A model generated the notes under the pieces. It worked only from the letters and a program-made list of their open reading frames with translations, ran no database searches and had not been told where the DNA came from. Of a stretch of DNA of 64,000 bases, positions 11,755 to 24,295 are shown in pieces (within the stretch, counting starts at the first letter, position 1; every line of letters begins with the position of its first letter). The stretch lies in NCBI RefSeq assembly GCF_007655135.1, contig NC_045129.1, positions 36,085,122 through 36,149,121 of the forward strand, written 5' to 3'. The position numbers and the translations under genes are program-made. The DNA is from Punica granatum (taxonomy: Eukaryota > Streptophyta > Magnoliopsida > Myrtales > Lythraceae).

Positions 11755-12422
11755 GGGTCGATTTGTAAATCCGAGCACCCTAGTCAGATTTGCAATTCTG
11801 ATGGGCTCAGCATAATCCAAAGTCTAATTTTCCATCGACTAATCTAATTTATGATATTTTCCATCAATTCTCTACAACTTCTAAAGATGATGCCTTCGTC
11901 TTCTCCTCCACCAGCTCTCTACCGCCGATGCTCTAAGTGACCTCATCAGACTAGTCTCGGCACGAAGATGCTATTTCTGGCTTCGAAGTTGACTAATATC
12001 ATGTCTTTCCCAAGAATTGGCGACTGAAAGTCCTGACGAAACCTTAGCCACGATCCACGGCTGAGGACGAGCCTCACCTGGAACCCACAAGGCTTATCTT
12101 GGCTTTGCAATGTCTAGGCAACCTCAGAAGGAGATCACTCAGAGCTCTCGAGCCCACAAGGCTCGCTGTCAAATGCACCTCTCGTCGTCAATGCTCTCGA
12201 CCCTACAAGGCCCTGACGCCGGAATTTCAAGTTCGACGAGAAATATGAACACGAAAAGGCCAAATCTGCCTTCTTGTGTAGAGACCATTGGGGAGAGGTC
12301 TCTTCGAGGCTCCGGGGTGATGGTTGGTCGGTGTCGATAGTGAAAATGCTAGCCGCTGGAATGTGGTGGTTGCTTGCTACTTTACTGTTTGTCGAAGCCA
12401 AGGGTTAAAAAGAATAGGGAAA
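11755..12422. other. Intergenic segment of mixed composition
   Basis: Moderately GC-rich with three spaced (C/T)CACAAGGC-like words near 12088, 12151 and 12207. No frame longer than about 90 codons with a recognisable domain. Probably more mobile-element cargo, but class unclear. Confidence 0.35.
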
Positions 12423-12753
12423 TTTACCTAAAATGACCCATGGTTTATCCATTTTGTCAAATTTATCTTATATTTTTTTTGTCAAATCTATCACATGATT
12501 AACTTTTTGCATCAAATCTATCTCGGCATTATCTTTTATGTCGACATCTAACGGCCATGCTAACGTGGCGCCCACGTGGCAAGTGTGGCCCACTATCTCT
12601 CCAAGGGCCACGTCAGCACGGCCGTTAGATATCGACAGAAAAGATAACGCCGTGATAGATTTTATGTAAAAAGTAAACCATGGGATAAATTTGACAAAAA
12701 AAGCATAGAATAGATTTGACAAAACAGGTAAATCATGAGCCATTTTAGGTAAA
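12423..12753. mobile_element. Foldback (long inverted repeat) element, 331 bp
   Basis: Nearly the whole element is two inverted arms. The outer ends TTTACCTAAAATG and CATTTTAGGTAAA pair, and the inner ends atctaacggcc(atgct)aacgtggc and gccacgtcagcacggccgttagat pair around a short GC-rich centre. Arms are roughly 150 bp with scattered mismatches. This is typical of Mutator-type or other foldback MITEs. Target duplication not resolved. Confidence 0.8.
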
Positions 12754-14155
12754 AACCCCAAAAGAATAATTACAAAAAAAGAATTAATTAAAAAATTATA
12801 TTAGAAAGGGGCAATTTAATCTCTTGATTTATAACTTTATACCATTCCTTGTCTATTTCGAACTCCAATCAAATAAAATAATTGAACCTCGATTTCAATT
12901 CAAATCCCATCTAAATCCAATTCCCTCCTTATTCTAAGCCCCTTCAATTCCTATCCCACTCACCAAACCCGATGTAATGTTCAATTAAGAAAAATTCTTA
13001 TCCGATTGTCTATCACCTTATCTTAACTAATAATCTTTTAATTAGTTCTCACTTATATCTTACAAGGGACGGGTATGATCGGTGACGACTATTGGGAATG
13101 CACGTTTTGCCTTCAATAATGTATCCCAACAACTAATTAACCTAAACAAGTGTTCAGAATCAGTAAGATCGTTATATCTCTTACCTCGGATTCGACCTTG
13201 TCAGGTCGCGTCAAGTTAGATTGCAAAATTTTGGTGGTATCGCGAGTTCTTAATTACATAGATAGGGTTGATAATAAATAAAAACAAATTCTATCTCTAT
13301 CGAACGATTTCGCAAGTTGATGGACTGGGGACTGTTGGAACTTATCATCAGTATGAATGGCTCGGCCCTACAATTCATATATTATATTTTTATATAAGAC
13401 GATATGGTATACCATCATATACATACATATCTATGCATACAATGCATAACTACTCATATAGATCATGTGTACTGTACAATAAGTATACATCAAGAAACTA
13501 GAAAACCTGTTTCGAATTATCTTACGGGTGTATTCGAGCCAAATCCGAGTTAACTGATTAGTATGGAGATGGAGGATTTGCCTCTCGGTGAGTAAGCTGT
13601 CGCCCGCTAACAATAAGTCACCATTTTAATCCATATATGTCACATCTAAATTAAAATCAGACTAATTTACAATACTGTTGAATGTTTATTGGATGAAAAT
13701 AGAAAATTAAAGAATGAAAATATTTTAAAAATTATATACAATAGACGGTGATCTAAATGTTCACATTAATTTTGTATGGCATAAAATATTTAAAAATCCA
13801 CGCTAAAAAGCAGCCATAGTGCAAATATAAATTGAAAATATCTACAAAGAGTGGAATAGTTGATGTTGATTAAATGCGCGGGTACAGAATTTGGCAGTTT
13901 TCTCTTTACTCCCAAACCAAATTTTTTTTTCGAAACCGACTAATCCGGTATTAGTATACAAAACTGTTTGACCGAATAGTTAGGTTTTCAATTTATTTTA
14001 CGCATCCCTGCCTCCATACATTTATGTATATCATGTCTTTTTCTTTTGTTGATATATATGTATACACTATGCCTTGTAAGTAAAGACAATGTTATACCCT
14101 CATGCGGCTATACAGGCAAATTTTTTTAGGGATCTATCACTTTTTCCTCGTGCCT

Positions 14156-14192
<37 letters not shown>

Positions 14193-17100
14193 GTCTTTTC
14201 CGCGGGACATTCTTTAATTAGAGAAAATTATCATTTCAAATTATCAAGTTTATTCTTGGCACATACGGGGTGTCATTCGGGTAACTACATTATCAGGGTC
14301 TCACGCATGATTATGCATTACGGGAGATGCGTTCATATACATTTACCACCACGATGATTGTGTGATCATATAAACAATACGAAAACTCGTGAATGTGGTG
14401 GATAACAAGTAGCTATTGCAGATCCAATATTTAATGATAATTCATGATTAATCTAAACTTGATTTGGGATATTCATCTTTTTTTGTTTTTTTCCCTAGAG
14501 AAAGGTTAGATTCCTCTCCTTCTTCTGTTTTCTTTTTAGTTTTTAATAACATTATTATTTTTATAACTAGTTATCGAAAATAATATGTTATAATCATTAC
14601 AACACAAATGAGCTATTGAAACAACATTATATGTTTTTATAAGCTATTTATTTGCCTCTAAAACTTTTAGAGACAGATAGATTAATTGACTATGTTGCTA
14701 CTGTTTCTATAAATCTTTAGAGACAAATTTGAAACAAATAAAATTAATTAGTGTAATTGGAAACAAATGATTTGGCTTTAAAAATAAGCAAGATATCTCA
14801 TAAAATTGTCTTTATATACTTTTTAGAAATAAATGTAGTTGCCTGAATATATTTTTTATTCCTATATATAAAGTTCTACAAAAAAGATAAATATTTTTAC
14901 GGAACCAAGTAACGTGTTCCAAATCAAACAAACCAACTCAATTCACTAATACAATTAATTCTATAAGAGAGATATTCGAACCCTCATCCTCCATTTAGTA
15001 TAACGTTGCCTTATCCAATGCACCAATGTTCCTTACTTGTCTAAATTTGTAATTTTTATTATTTATTATACTTTAATGATAATATTTATATTCTAAATAA
15101 ATCATTAATATTTTATATTTATAAGTTTTATTTTTAAATAATCTATGAAATAATGACATACATTCCAATCAAATATTTTGTGAGAGTTTATCTTTCTAAA
15201 GAAAAAGTTTTGATAGACTTCTGTTTGAAATTATATCGGAAGATTTCAGATAGAATTTTTGTAAATAATTTATTGCTCGAGCGGAAAGGCTAGATATTCT
15301 TGTGGTCGTAGAATATATATATTTTGATAAGTATCTTTTCGTATTTGCAGAAATCATATCTTCAATCATTGGTCTTGGATTTCTAGTCTTGAAATGATCG
15401 TATTTCTGCTAATCACTATGCTGTGATTCTAAAGATATGCCAAAATAAACATATTTCTCATAGCTAATGATGCTGATAGCCTATCAAACACCAATAGTTT
15501 GTCAACTGATAGTCCACTCCGAGATATTAATTTCAAATCATGCATGTAACAAGCAAGAAGATAACAAGCCATGACACTTGACAGGTACTCGTGACTATGT
15601 AGATAGTCCTTTCTAGTCCGAGGTTTTAATGGACGGCAGTTGAAACACAATCGATAGAATTAAAGCAAATCCTGAACCGTACCCGTTCAAACGCGAGTAT
15701 GAACAGTTAAGAGTTGTTTGAAGGTCATACTCGGGAAAATGTGCAGTTGTAAGTGAAGATCACACGTATGGTGCAAATAGCACATAGATATCACAATTCC
15801 ATAATTGTGATATTAAAGCGCATCGGCAAAATTGGATCATATAAAACAGTACCAGCTTCGATATGAGCATAAATTACAGAGTTGTTTGAAGGTCATATTC
15901 AAAAAGATCCTTAGCTATAATCAAATGAAAGTATATAATATATACTATGAGGCAAAATGGCACAAATCCACGGACTGTTTTGCCCCAAGCTATGATAGTG
16001 ACAATCAAACCTCAAGTGCCTTTTTGAAACTCGTGGCTTTAGAATTTCTCATTTTAATATTTTCAGTTTCAGCTTACGTCGTTCCAATTGTTATTCATAT
16101 GCTTAAAGCATTATCTTTATGTAAATTAACTTCTTCCGACGACCTCTTCCTTATTGGGCGGGTTTTCTTTCCAATTTTGTTTATATGGAGTTGAAAAAAG
16201 AAAATGCGAATATTCTTTTCACCAAATCCTGCCTCACATCTCTACTCCTTTGCTGTTGTTTTCGCACAACGTTATTTTTTTAATAAATTCGAGCTAACTT
16301 AGACATATTTCAACATTTATTTATTTTGGAAAAGCCTAATTCTCATGTGTAAACAAAGTATAACAATAAGATAAATAAAATATACACATATTTGATCCGT
16401 GCATTGCATGGTCGACTCCTCTAGTTATCCCCTATAAATTAAAAACTCATAAAGTCGTTTTCTCCTCACGCATTACTATAATCTTTTGTTCCTTTACATA
16501 AGAAACATTTCCAATCAATCCCAATAACTTAACAAAGTAGGTGCACTGTGTACGTACTTTGAATTAAGGTAAAACTAGGTGCAGCTCGGGAGTTGCGGGA
16601 TCGTGTGAAAAAATTAACTAAATTTAATTTAATTTAATTTATACTGAAATTCTTTGATTTATTAAGAGACTTTTTCTTCCTCCAGATTATTTTTTAATAT
16701 TCATTCATGAATTGGAAAACTTTTATTTTTTCAAAAAGAATTGATATAAATTCGAAATTTGAGAAATTTTTCTTTTTTGGTATAATAATTAAGATTGATC
16801 ATAATTCTATTGATGATATTAAATCCTCCGAGTATGTGAAAAAATAATTAATCACGAGATGAGATTTTAAAAAATACAGTATCATTGATGATTTATCAAA
16901 ATTGCTTACGTGGAAGCTTATTATCGCTGGAACAGGAGGCCCTCAGGAGAATACAGTAAATTTAGATTGATAGATATAGACTAGTTAATGGTTAATTAAT
17001 TATCGGCCCAAATTCCATAAATAGCGCCAATAGGCTTGTGCATGGCATGGCAGCTAAGTTTGGCAGTTCTAGATCTTGTTTAACTCATGTTTTCCAATAT

Positions 17101-19079
17101 ATTTAATTCATTAGACCTTTAAATTTCGTGCTTACAATTAATCATTGCACTTCTTTGTTCCCTGAATTTCTTATAATTTGTTCTTCATATTTGGTACTGA
17201 GATTTTCTTCTTTAGGTTAGATATAGATTGAAATAAGAACATTCTAATATCATGATTGAAAACCTTTTTTTTTTGTTAGTTGGTCCATTACATATTTCTT
17301 AATTCATCATTTTAACCCCATGTTTTTTTTTCTGAATATTTATATCTTTTGTTTTTTGCGATTTCATCCATTAATTATGGTTGCTTATAAATAACACAAA
17401 AACAAGAAGCAACCAAAGGCTAACGCGACTGTGCGATATCCCGTAAAAGAATTTACTGGACTAAACATCTAAAATACGCAAAATCTACATAATAAGGTCT
17501 CTATATGACAGGGCCATATTCATATTGCTATATGGTAACTCTTCGGAGAGCACGAAGAGTTGCTAATGCTTTATAACGTTTAGCGTATATATAAGAACCA
17601 ATTAGTGTGGACGAGTCAAACCTAACAATTAGAATTTAATACAGTCAGTTTATTTTTAAATCCTTCATGCCCTTTCTCCGTTTTAATAAGAACCAACCAT
17701 CAGTATCAATTAATTAAACGCAGTCAACTCTACTCGGCCCGGCCAAATCCAAATAGCCACTTCTCCGACCACGACGTATAAACCTAACACTATATGGACA
17801 GGTAAATCTAACGGGACTTAGTTGCGGCTAATAGATTAAGGACACCTAGTGATCACAAAAAGGAGGGAAAATGAGTATGTCGCTTTGTCCATGGCCACAC
17901 CTCCCATTCTAGATTCTTCGAGCGCCCATACCTTATTCTACAACATAACAAAAATAATGACAAAATCACAATAAACACATGAATAACTATTAATTAGTTA
18001 GGTAATATATGTCATAATTTCTCATGGTCAAGAAGAACTTGACATGCTCGCGAGAATCTGTCTCGGTCAATAAGCCGGAGCATGCCTCACATAAAACATA
18101 TGACATGATTTCTAGTAGTTTTAGGAATTTTATGAGTATTTCCAAAAAACATTATCTTGTCAAACTCCTTGTTCTCAAAGTTGTCCTTTTTGATGAAAAC
18201 ATGTTGAGTCCACAATTTATTCAGCGAGACTAATCCACGCTAGAGCATCCGTTGAACCTTGGTTATGTGATTTTTACGGTAGGTTTCGAAATCATAAGCG
18301 CCAAAAATACTATCATCATCATCATCATTATTTGGGCAATTTAATAAAAGCACGTAATTTATCCCATTTTTCTGTTTGTAGTAAAAAACAAAAGTTATTT
18401 CAAATTTAAGCATGCATTTTCAAATTTATTATTTATGGCCAAAAGTAAATTCATTAACTTTTTTGTCAATTATATATATTTTTTATTTCTAAAATATATT
18501 TATTAATTTTAGAAAATTTAAAAGTGATAAAATACTTTAAAAAAAGTATTAGATCGTTGACAATAAGAGTGACGGTAAAGATCAACTCTGAAAATCATTA
18601 CCTTCAATAAGGTTGCCAATGCCCACTGAAATTCCTAGCAACCTCACTGAGGTCGATGGATTTCCACCATCGCCCATGGTGGCTAGCGAGGTCGGTGTCG
18701 GCCTCTTAGGGGCTCGATGACCACGCCATTGGCAGCGGCCATTGATGGTGATTGTCATAGTCAATAAGTCTCTCCCAACCCGTGTCTCTTAAATTCCCCC
18801 CTTCATTCGCTCTTGTTTTTCTTTTAAATTCTCTGAATTATTGTTATTTTGTTGAAATTTATATAAAAAGAAAAGGAGAAGAAAATCAACGAAAAACAAA
18901 AGAAAAAATGAATAGAGGACGAAAATTTAATGGAAAAAAAATTGAACATAAGCGTTTTAAATTTGAAAGTACATCCCTAAATTTGGAAAAACTTTCATTT
19001 CCGACTGTAAACAAAAAAGAGATAGAATAAGTTTGTTTTTAATTTGTCCTTATCATTATTATTATTCTGAAGTAAGGAT
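12754..19079. other. AT-rich intergenic DNA, no gene seen
   Basis: Contains an (AT)n run at 14159-14188 and a 26-bp direct repeat beginning agagttgtttgaaggtcat at about 15709 and 15879 (period about 170 bp). A perfect 9-bp stem/7-nt loop lies at 17537-17561, and a GC-richer patch at 18595-18745. Open frames of 60-120 codons here (for example 15429-15650 minus, 15832-16194 plus) have no recognised domain. Confidence 0.5.
14159..14188. repeat. (AT)n microsatellite
   Basis: About 15 uninterrupted AT dinucleotides. Confidence 0.95.
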
Positions 19080-19470
19080 AAATATCATTTTTACTCCCCA
19101 AACTTTTTCTCCTCAATAAATGTTACTCCCCAAACTTTCACTAGTTAATCGATACGGCAATGAAAGGAGAAAGCAAAGAAGGGACATTTTTATCAAGAGA
19201 AAGTATAGCGCAGTGGTGCACTTTTTCACCCGGCGATCAAGAGTTTTCATGTTCGATATTCAGTGAGACTACCTGCGCCCCTTTATTAGATATTTATTAT
19301 TTTTATTTCAATATATTAGGTTCATGAACATTCCTTGTAACTGAAAAGAAATGGGTTTTTTTTTTGGCCTTTTAAGTTATCTTTTGACTATTTGGAGAGT
19401 GTTATTTTTCTTCCATGATAGTTTGGGGAGTAAAATTTTACTTTCGAAAGTGTAGGGAGTTCCATTAACA
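19080..19470. mobile_element. Degenerate foldback element with nested SINE
   Basis: The left part carries ttactccccaaacttt twice (about 19096 and 19129). The right part has the inverse aagtttggggagt-like agtttggggagtaaaatttt near 19420. A SINE sits between them. Ends are not sharply defined. Confidence 0.45.
19200..19330 (+). mobile_element. tRNA-derived SINE
   Basis: A perfect pol III A box, TAGCGCAGTGG (within tatagcgcagtggtgc, about 19205), is followed about 40 bases later by a B box, GTTCGATATTC. A tail with tgcgcccctttattaga and a T/A-rich end follows. No tRNA fold persists, so it is a SINE head and not a tRNA gene. Confidence 0.7.
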
Positions 19471-19598
19471 ATAAGAAAAAGTTTATGAAATTCCAACGGT
19501 ATTTACCCCCGAAATAAATATTACTTTTTACGAGCTTACTCCGAGCAGCCATCAACTCGCCTGTGTCACTACTCACACCGTGTCTGCTTCTCTCTCAT

Positions 19599-19745
19599 CC
19601 TCTCTCTCTCTCTCTTCCATGGAGGTTCAACTGCTCCGTCCATTGTCAGTCTCACACTCCTCCTCCCTCCATTAAACAATCCCTTCCCCCCAACGTTTTC
19701 ATTATAATACCAAGACAGGACTCTCTCTCCCTCCCTCCCTCCCAC
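19599..19745 (+). promoter_or_regulatory. CT-rich leader of the potassium transporter gene
   Basis: Pyrimidine-rich runs, (CT)n at 19599-19616 and (CTCC)n at 19724-19743, lie 110-255 bp before the transporter ATG. This is a common feature of plant 5' UTRs. Confidence 0.4.
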
Positions 19746-19853
19746 AATCTCCATCACCGTCGCATTTCGGTGAAGGCCGTTTCCGTCGCTCGATCGCCCC
19801 TCCGATCTCACCCGGAGATGCTCCTCCTCTCGCCCTGAGTCCCCCCTCGTCCA

Positions 19854-22800
19854 ATGGATCTCGAAGCCGTAGCTTACCACAACGAGGCCAAGGTATGAGC
19901 TGCGAAAATGCCACTGAAGGCGTCTAATTTCTTTCAGCTCATTTCGGCGCGGCGAGCTGTTTGCTGCCTCCCCTGGTGATTGACTCTTGATTTCATGGCT
20001 GTTTCAGCGAGCGTCGTGGAGGACCGTCCTCACTCTGGCTTACCAGAGCCTCGGCGTCGTGTACGGAGATTTGAGCACCTCGCCGCTGTACGTATACAAG
20101 TCGACATTTGCCGAGGATATCCAGCACACGGAGACGAACGAGGAGATTTACGGCGTCCTGTCCTTCGTGTTCTGGACGCTCACCTTGGTTCCACTGCTCA
20201 AGTACGTCTTCTTCGTGCTCAGGGCGGACGATAATGGCGAGGGTGGGACTTTCGCCCTGTACTCGCTGCTGTGCCGGCACGCCCGGGTCAACCCGCTGCC
20301 GAGCTGCCAGCTCGCGGATGAGGAGCTCTCGGAGTACAAGAAGGACGGGAAGCGGACGTCCCCCATGGGGAGGAGCTTCGGGTCAAGGCTGAAGTCTACT
20401 CTCGAGAGGCATAAGGTTTTGCAGAGGTTTTTGCTCGTTCTGGCTCTGATTGGGACTTGCATGGTCATCGGTGATGGTGTCCTCACGCCGTCCCTCTCTA
20501 GTGAGGCTTCCATTTCTTACCTCCCTGTTAATTCGGTTTTCTCAATTCCCGAAACCTTGATTAATTGATTGCTTTATTTTCCGAAATAGATCGAATTACG
20601 TCAATTTCATGGCTGTTCAATCAAAATCACCAATTTCTTGCTGTTCGACGTACAAGTTGACGTCTAACGAAATTTCTTTTATGACTTTGTTTTCTCGTGC
20701 CATTGTCTATATTCGGCAATTGCTTACAGCTTTCCCCTGCAGCTACTATTGAGCACTCGCAGGGGAAAATTCGATTAGTAGCCAAATTGGCTTGGTCGGA
20801 GATTGAAAAATGAAAACTTTGGATGAGAGATGCGTCTTTTTGTTTATTACTAATGATATTGTTCTTTCCTGGTGCAGTTTTCTCTGCAGTTTCTGGTGTC
20901 GAACTTTCCATGGCAAAGGAGCACCATAAGTGTGAGTTTTTCTTGTTTGACTAGTATTGCAATGCCATTGTGATTCATCATGCTTCGAAAGAGTACGAAC
21001 ACGGAGATCATAGTGGCGTGTACAGCTTTAGCTTGACTATGGAGCATCTGTGTTTCCTTCTCAGGATACTTCTGCCTGGATATATCTAATTTTATTGGAC
21101 TCCTAGAGTCCTTGTACTCGTCCGCAAGTTTTCTCTCTGTTCTTTGTATGCTTTATATTTTCAAACTCATATTTGAGATTCTGATTATTTTGCAGACGTG
21201 GAGGTCCCAGTCGCGTGTGTCATATTGATTGGCCTGTTTGCCCTTCAGCATTATGGCACCCACAGGATCGGCTTCTTGTTCGCGCCTGTGGTTATACTGT
21301 GGCTTTTGTGCATCAGTGCAATTGGCTTGTATAATATCTTCCACTGGAATCCTCATGTATACCAAGCGCTTTCTCCTTATTACATGTACAAATTCCTGAG
21401 GAAGACTCAGAGAGGAGGATGGATGTCCTTGGGAGGCATTCTCCTTTGTATAACAGGTAGGCTTTAAGAGGTTATGGCTGACTTTTGTTTCGAAAGTAGA
21501 AGCAGTATGATGTTTGATGAGCACAGGAAGAAACAGGAGCTGATTTATGAATTTCTTGAAAAATTCAGGTTCAGAAGCAATGTTTGCGGACCTTGGGCAC
21601 TTCTCTCAGCTCTCAATTCAGGTATATAGAGCTAATGATTTCTATTTATTCACTTCAAATTCTTTACCCGTTGGTCTTCCCATATCAGGCTGACCCTTGA
21701 CCATGTAAATTTGTTCAGCAAGAAGGCAAAAGTCGATTAGTTGGATTTCAGCCAGACTTATTGGGTTGGTGCATACCTGAAAATTCTGTTGAGGCCCTTG
21801 AGGGTGTAGACTTCTCTTCATTTAGTTGATTACTGTTCTTGTTCAGAAAATCCTTAGATTTTAATGTTTTCTCCTTATCTTGTTAAATTAAAGTGGCTTA
21901 AAACCTTTCATGGCACCCAATTTTAGCTTGTACGTCAGATGCTAGAATGCAAAGGATGAATTGAAGTGATGTCTAGTTTGACCTTGTACTTGACTAGTTG
22001 TACAGCTTCAATTTGGGCAAGACAGCTAAGCTAATTTAAGTTCGTCGTTCCCTTGCGACTCGCTGTCCGATGCTTAACATAAGCTTCTTCTCTGCAGATA
22101 GCATTCACCTCTTTCGTTTATCCTTCCCTGATCCTTGCCTACATGGGGCAGGCTGCCTATCTGTCTAAGCATCACTCGATGGACGGTCACTACCAAATTG
22201 GCTTTTATGTTTCTGTACCAGGTCAGTAGCTCAATCCTCTAATGCTAGCATGTGTTTTCTGAAATTTTTTGCGCTTTCATCTAATCAAGATTGTCTAATA
22301 ATTACTTCTAGATAAGTTGAGATGGCCTGTCCTAGTAATCGCCGTACTTGCTGCTGTTGTGGGAAGCCAAGCCATCATCACTGGAACATTTTCCATCATT
22401 AAGCAGTGCTCTGCCCTCGGTTGTTTCCCGAAAGTTAAAATAGTGCACACATCTTCCAAAGTGCATGGGCAGATTTACATTCCTGAGATTAATTGGACAT
22501 TGATGCTTCTTTGCTTAGCTGTCACAATTGGATTCAGAGACACCAAACGGATGGGCAATGCATCAGGTATATAATACAGCTAACTCATGCCATGTTTGCT
22601 TTGAGAGAAAATAAAGATGCTGGAATGCAATTGCCATATAAATCTGTCCCAGCTTGTCCTCTGCACCAAAGATCACCTTAATGCTATTGATGTTAAGATT
22701 ATTTCGCATAAAAAGGGATTGCAGATTGATGATTGAATTGTTCTATGGAGCAGGTTTGGCGGTTATTACTGTTATGCTCGTGACCACCTGTTTAATGTCT

Positions 22801-23826
22801 CTGGTCATCGTCCTGTGCTGGCACCAAAGCATTCTTCTAGCAGTTTGCTTCGTGCTCTTGTTTGGGACGATTGAAGCGCTCTACTTCTCGGCCTCTCTTG
22901 TGAAATTCCTCGAGGGAGCATGGGTCCCAGTTGCTCTCGCTTTTATCTTCCTCATCATCATGTGTGTCTGGCACTACGGGACACTAAAGAAATATGAGTA
23001 CGATGTTCAGAACAAGGTCTCCATTAACTGGCTCCTCAGCCTGGGTCCCAGCCTTGGGATTGTCCGAGTCCGTGGGATCGGGCTCGTCCACACCGAGCTC
23101 GTCTCTGGGATCCCTGCAATCTTCTCCCACTTTGTGACAAACCTCCCTGCTTTTCACCAAGTCTTGGTGTTCCTCTGTATCAAGTCTGTCCCTGTCCCGC
23201 ATGTCAAGCCCGAAGAGCGATTCCTCTTGGGCCGGATTGGACCGAGGGAGTTCCGAATCTACCGATGCGTAGTCCGATATGGGTACAGAGACTTCCACAA
23301 GGACGATGTGGAGTTTGAGAAGGATCTTGTTTGTAGTATAGCAGAGTTCATACGATCGGGAAATGCAGATCAGAATGGTGGGGATGTAGACCTAAAGGAT
23401 GAGGAGACAATGGCTGTTGTCGGGACGTGTGAGACACACATGGATGGGATTCAGATGAGGGAGGACGACATGGAAAACAAGGCAGAATCACCTGGCACTT
23501 CCGAGCTCAGAGAGATACAATTACAATCACCACCAGTATTGAAGCGGAAGAGGAAGAAGAGGGTGAGATTCGTTGTGCCTGAGAGCCTGAAGATCGATGT
23601 GGAAGCCCGGGACGAGCTCCGGGAACTCATGGAGGCTCGTGATGCAGGGGTAGCGTACATACTGGGGCATTCATACGTGAGGGCAAAGCAGGGGTCAGGC
23701 CTGTTCAGGAGGGCGGTTATAAACATCGTGTTTGATTTTTTGAGGAGAAATTCCCGGCCGCCGACATACGAGCTCAGCGTGCCTCACGCATCTACCCTAG
23801 AGGTAGGCATGGTCTACCCCATTTGA
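19854..23826 (+). CDS. KUP/HAK/KT-family potassium transporter
   Basis: A plasma- or endomembrane K+ symporter/channel-like uptake protein. Exons are 19854-19892, 20008-20500, 20878-20931, 21196-21456, 21569-21621, 22098-22221, 22312-22566 and 22754-23826; total 2352 nt, 783 aa, all phases consistent. The first exon codes only 13 residues ([13 protein letters not shown]). Hallmarks are [17 protein letters not shown] at residues 27-43, [13 protein letters not shown] after the second membrane segment, GDGVLTP at 168-174, and [11 protein letters not shown]. There are about 12 hydrophobic segments and a long cytosolic tail with a basic [15 protein letters not shown] patch. It ends [10 protein letters not shown], typical of the KUP1-KUP4 clade; it most resembles KUP3-type proteins by memory. 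Length is normal for the family. The ATG is chosen because it gives the conserved short exon 1. Converges on the NHL gene downstream. Confidence 0.95.
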
Positions 23827-24295
23827 ATTTTTGGCTGCACATAGTTTGAAGCATTTGTAAATGTTTCGACATAATGTTTTTGAGATGAGAGGAAACGTTA
23901 TAGCAAGAAAAGCAATGAAAAAGATCCAAAATTCAGGTATATAACTTGTCTTCTCTCCTTTGATACGATCAGTTTGGATCCTTTTAGTTAAGATTGACCA
24001 ATAATTTATAAGATAATTAATGTCAAAACTGAAAGCACCTTGGGGCCATCATTTGGAAAACTCTGAGACTCGAATGCATTCATCAGGCAATCTACAACAA
24101 ATGTACTAAGGATATCATCTCTTGTGAAAATCCATTATACATAACAGTTCGTAAGTGCAAATGAAACTACTAATATATAAATTAGCTGAGATGTTCAGAA
24201 GTTCAGCTTACTAGCTTCACACAACCCACAGAAAACTACTTAACATTCGACTTAACTCGACCACAACAAAAGAGAAATATCCCTGCAAAAGCTTT
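23827..24295. other. Shared 3' flank of two convergent genes
   Basis: 469 bp between the stop codons of the transporter (+) and the NHL gene (-). AT-rich, holds both 3' UTRs, no further gene. Confidence 0.6.

Noticed and set aside
15429..16194. Two frames of 73 and 120 codons on opposite strands
   Set aside because: No domain, no promoter or splice context; region also contains a short direct repeat.
17537..17561. Perfect 9-bp stem with 7-nt loop, terminator- or ribozyme-like
   Set aside because: No hammerhead core words and no transcript context; short hairpins like this occur by chance.
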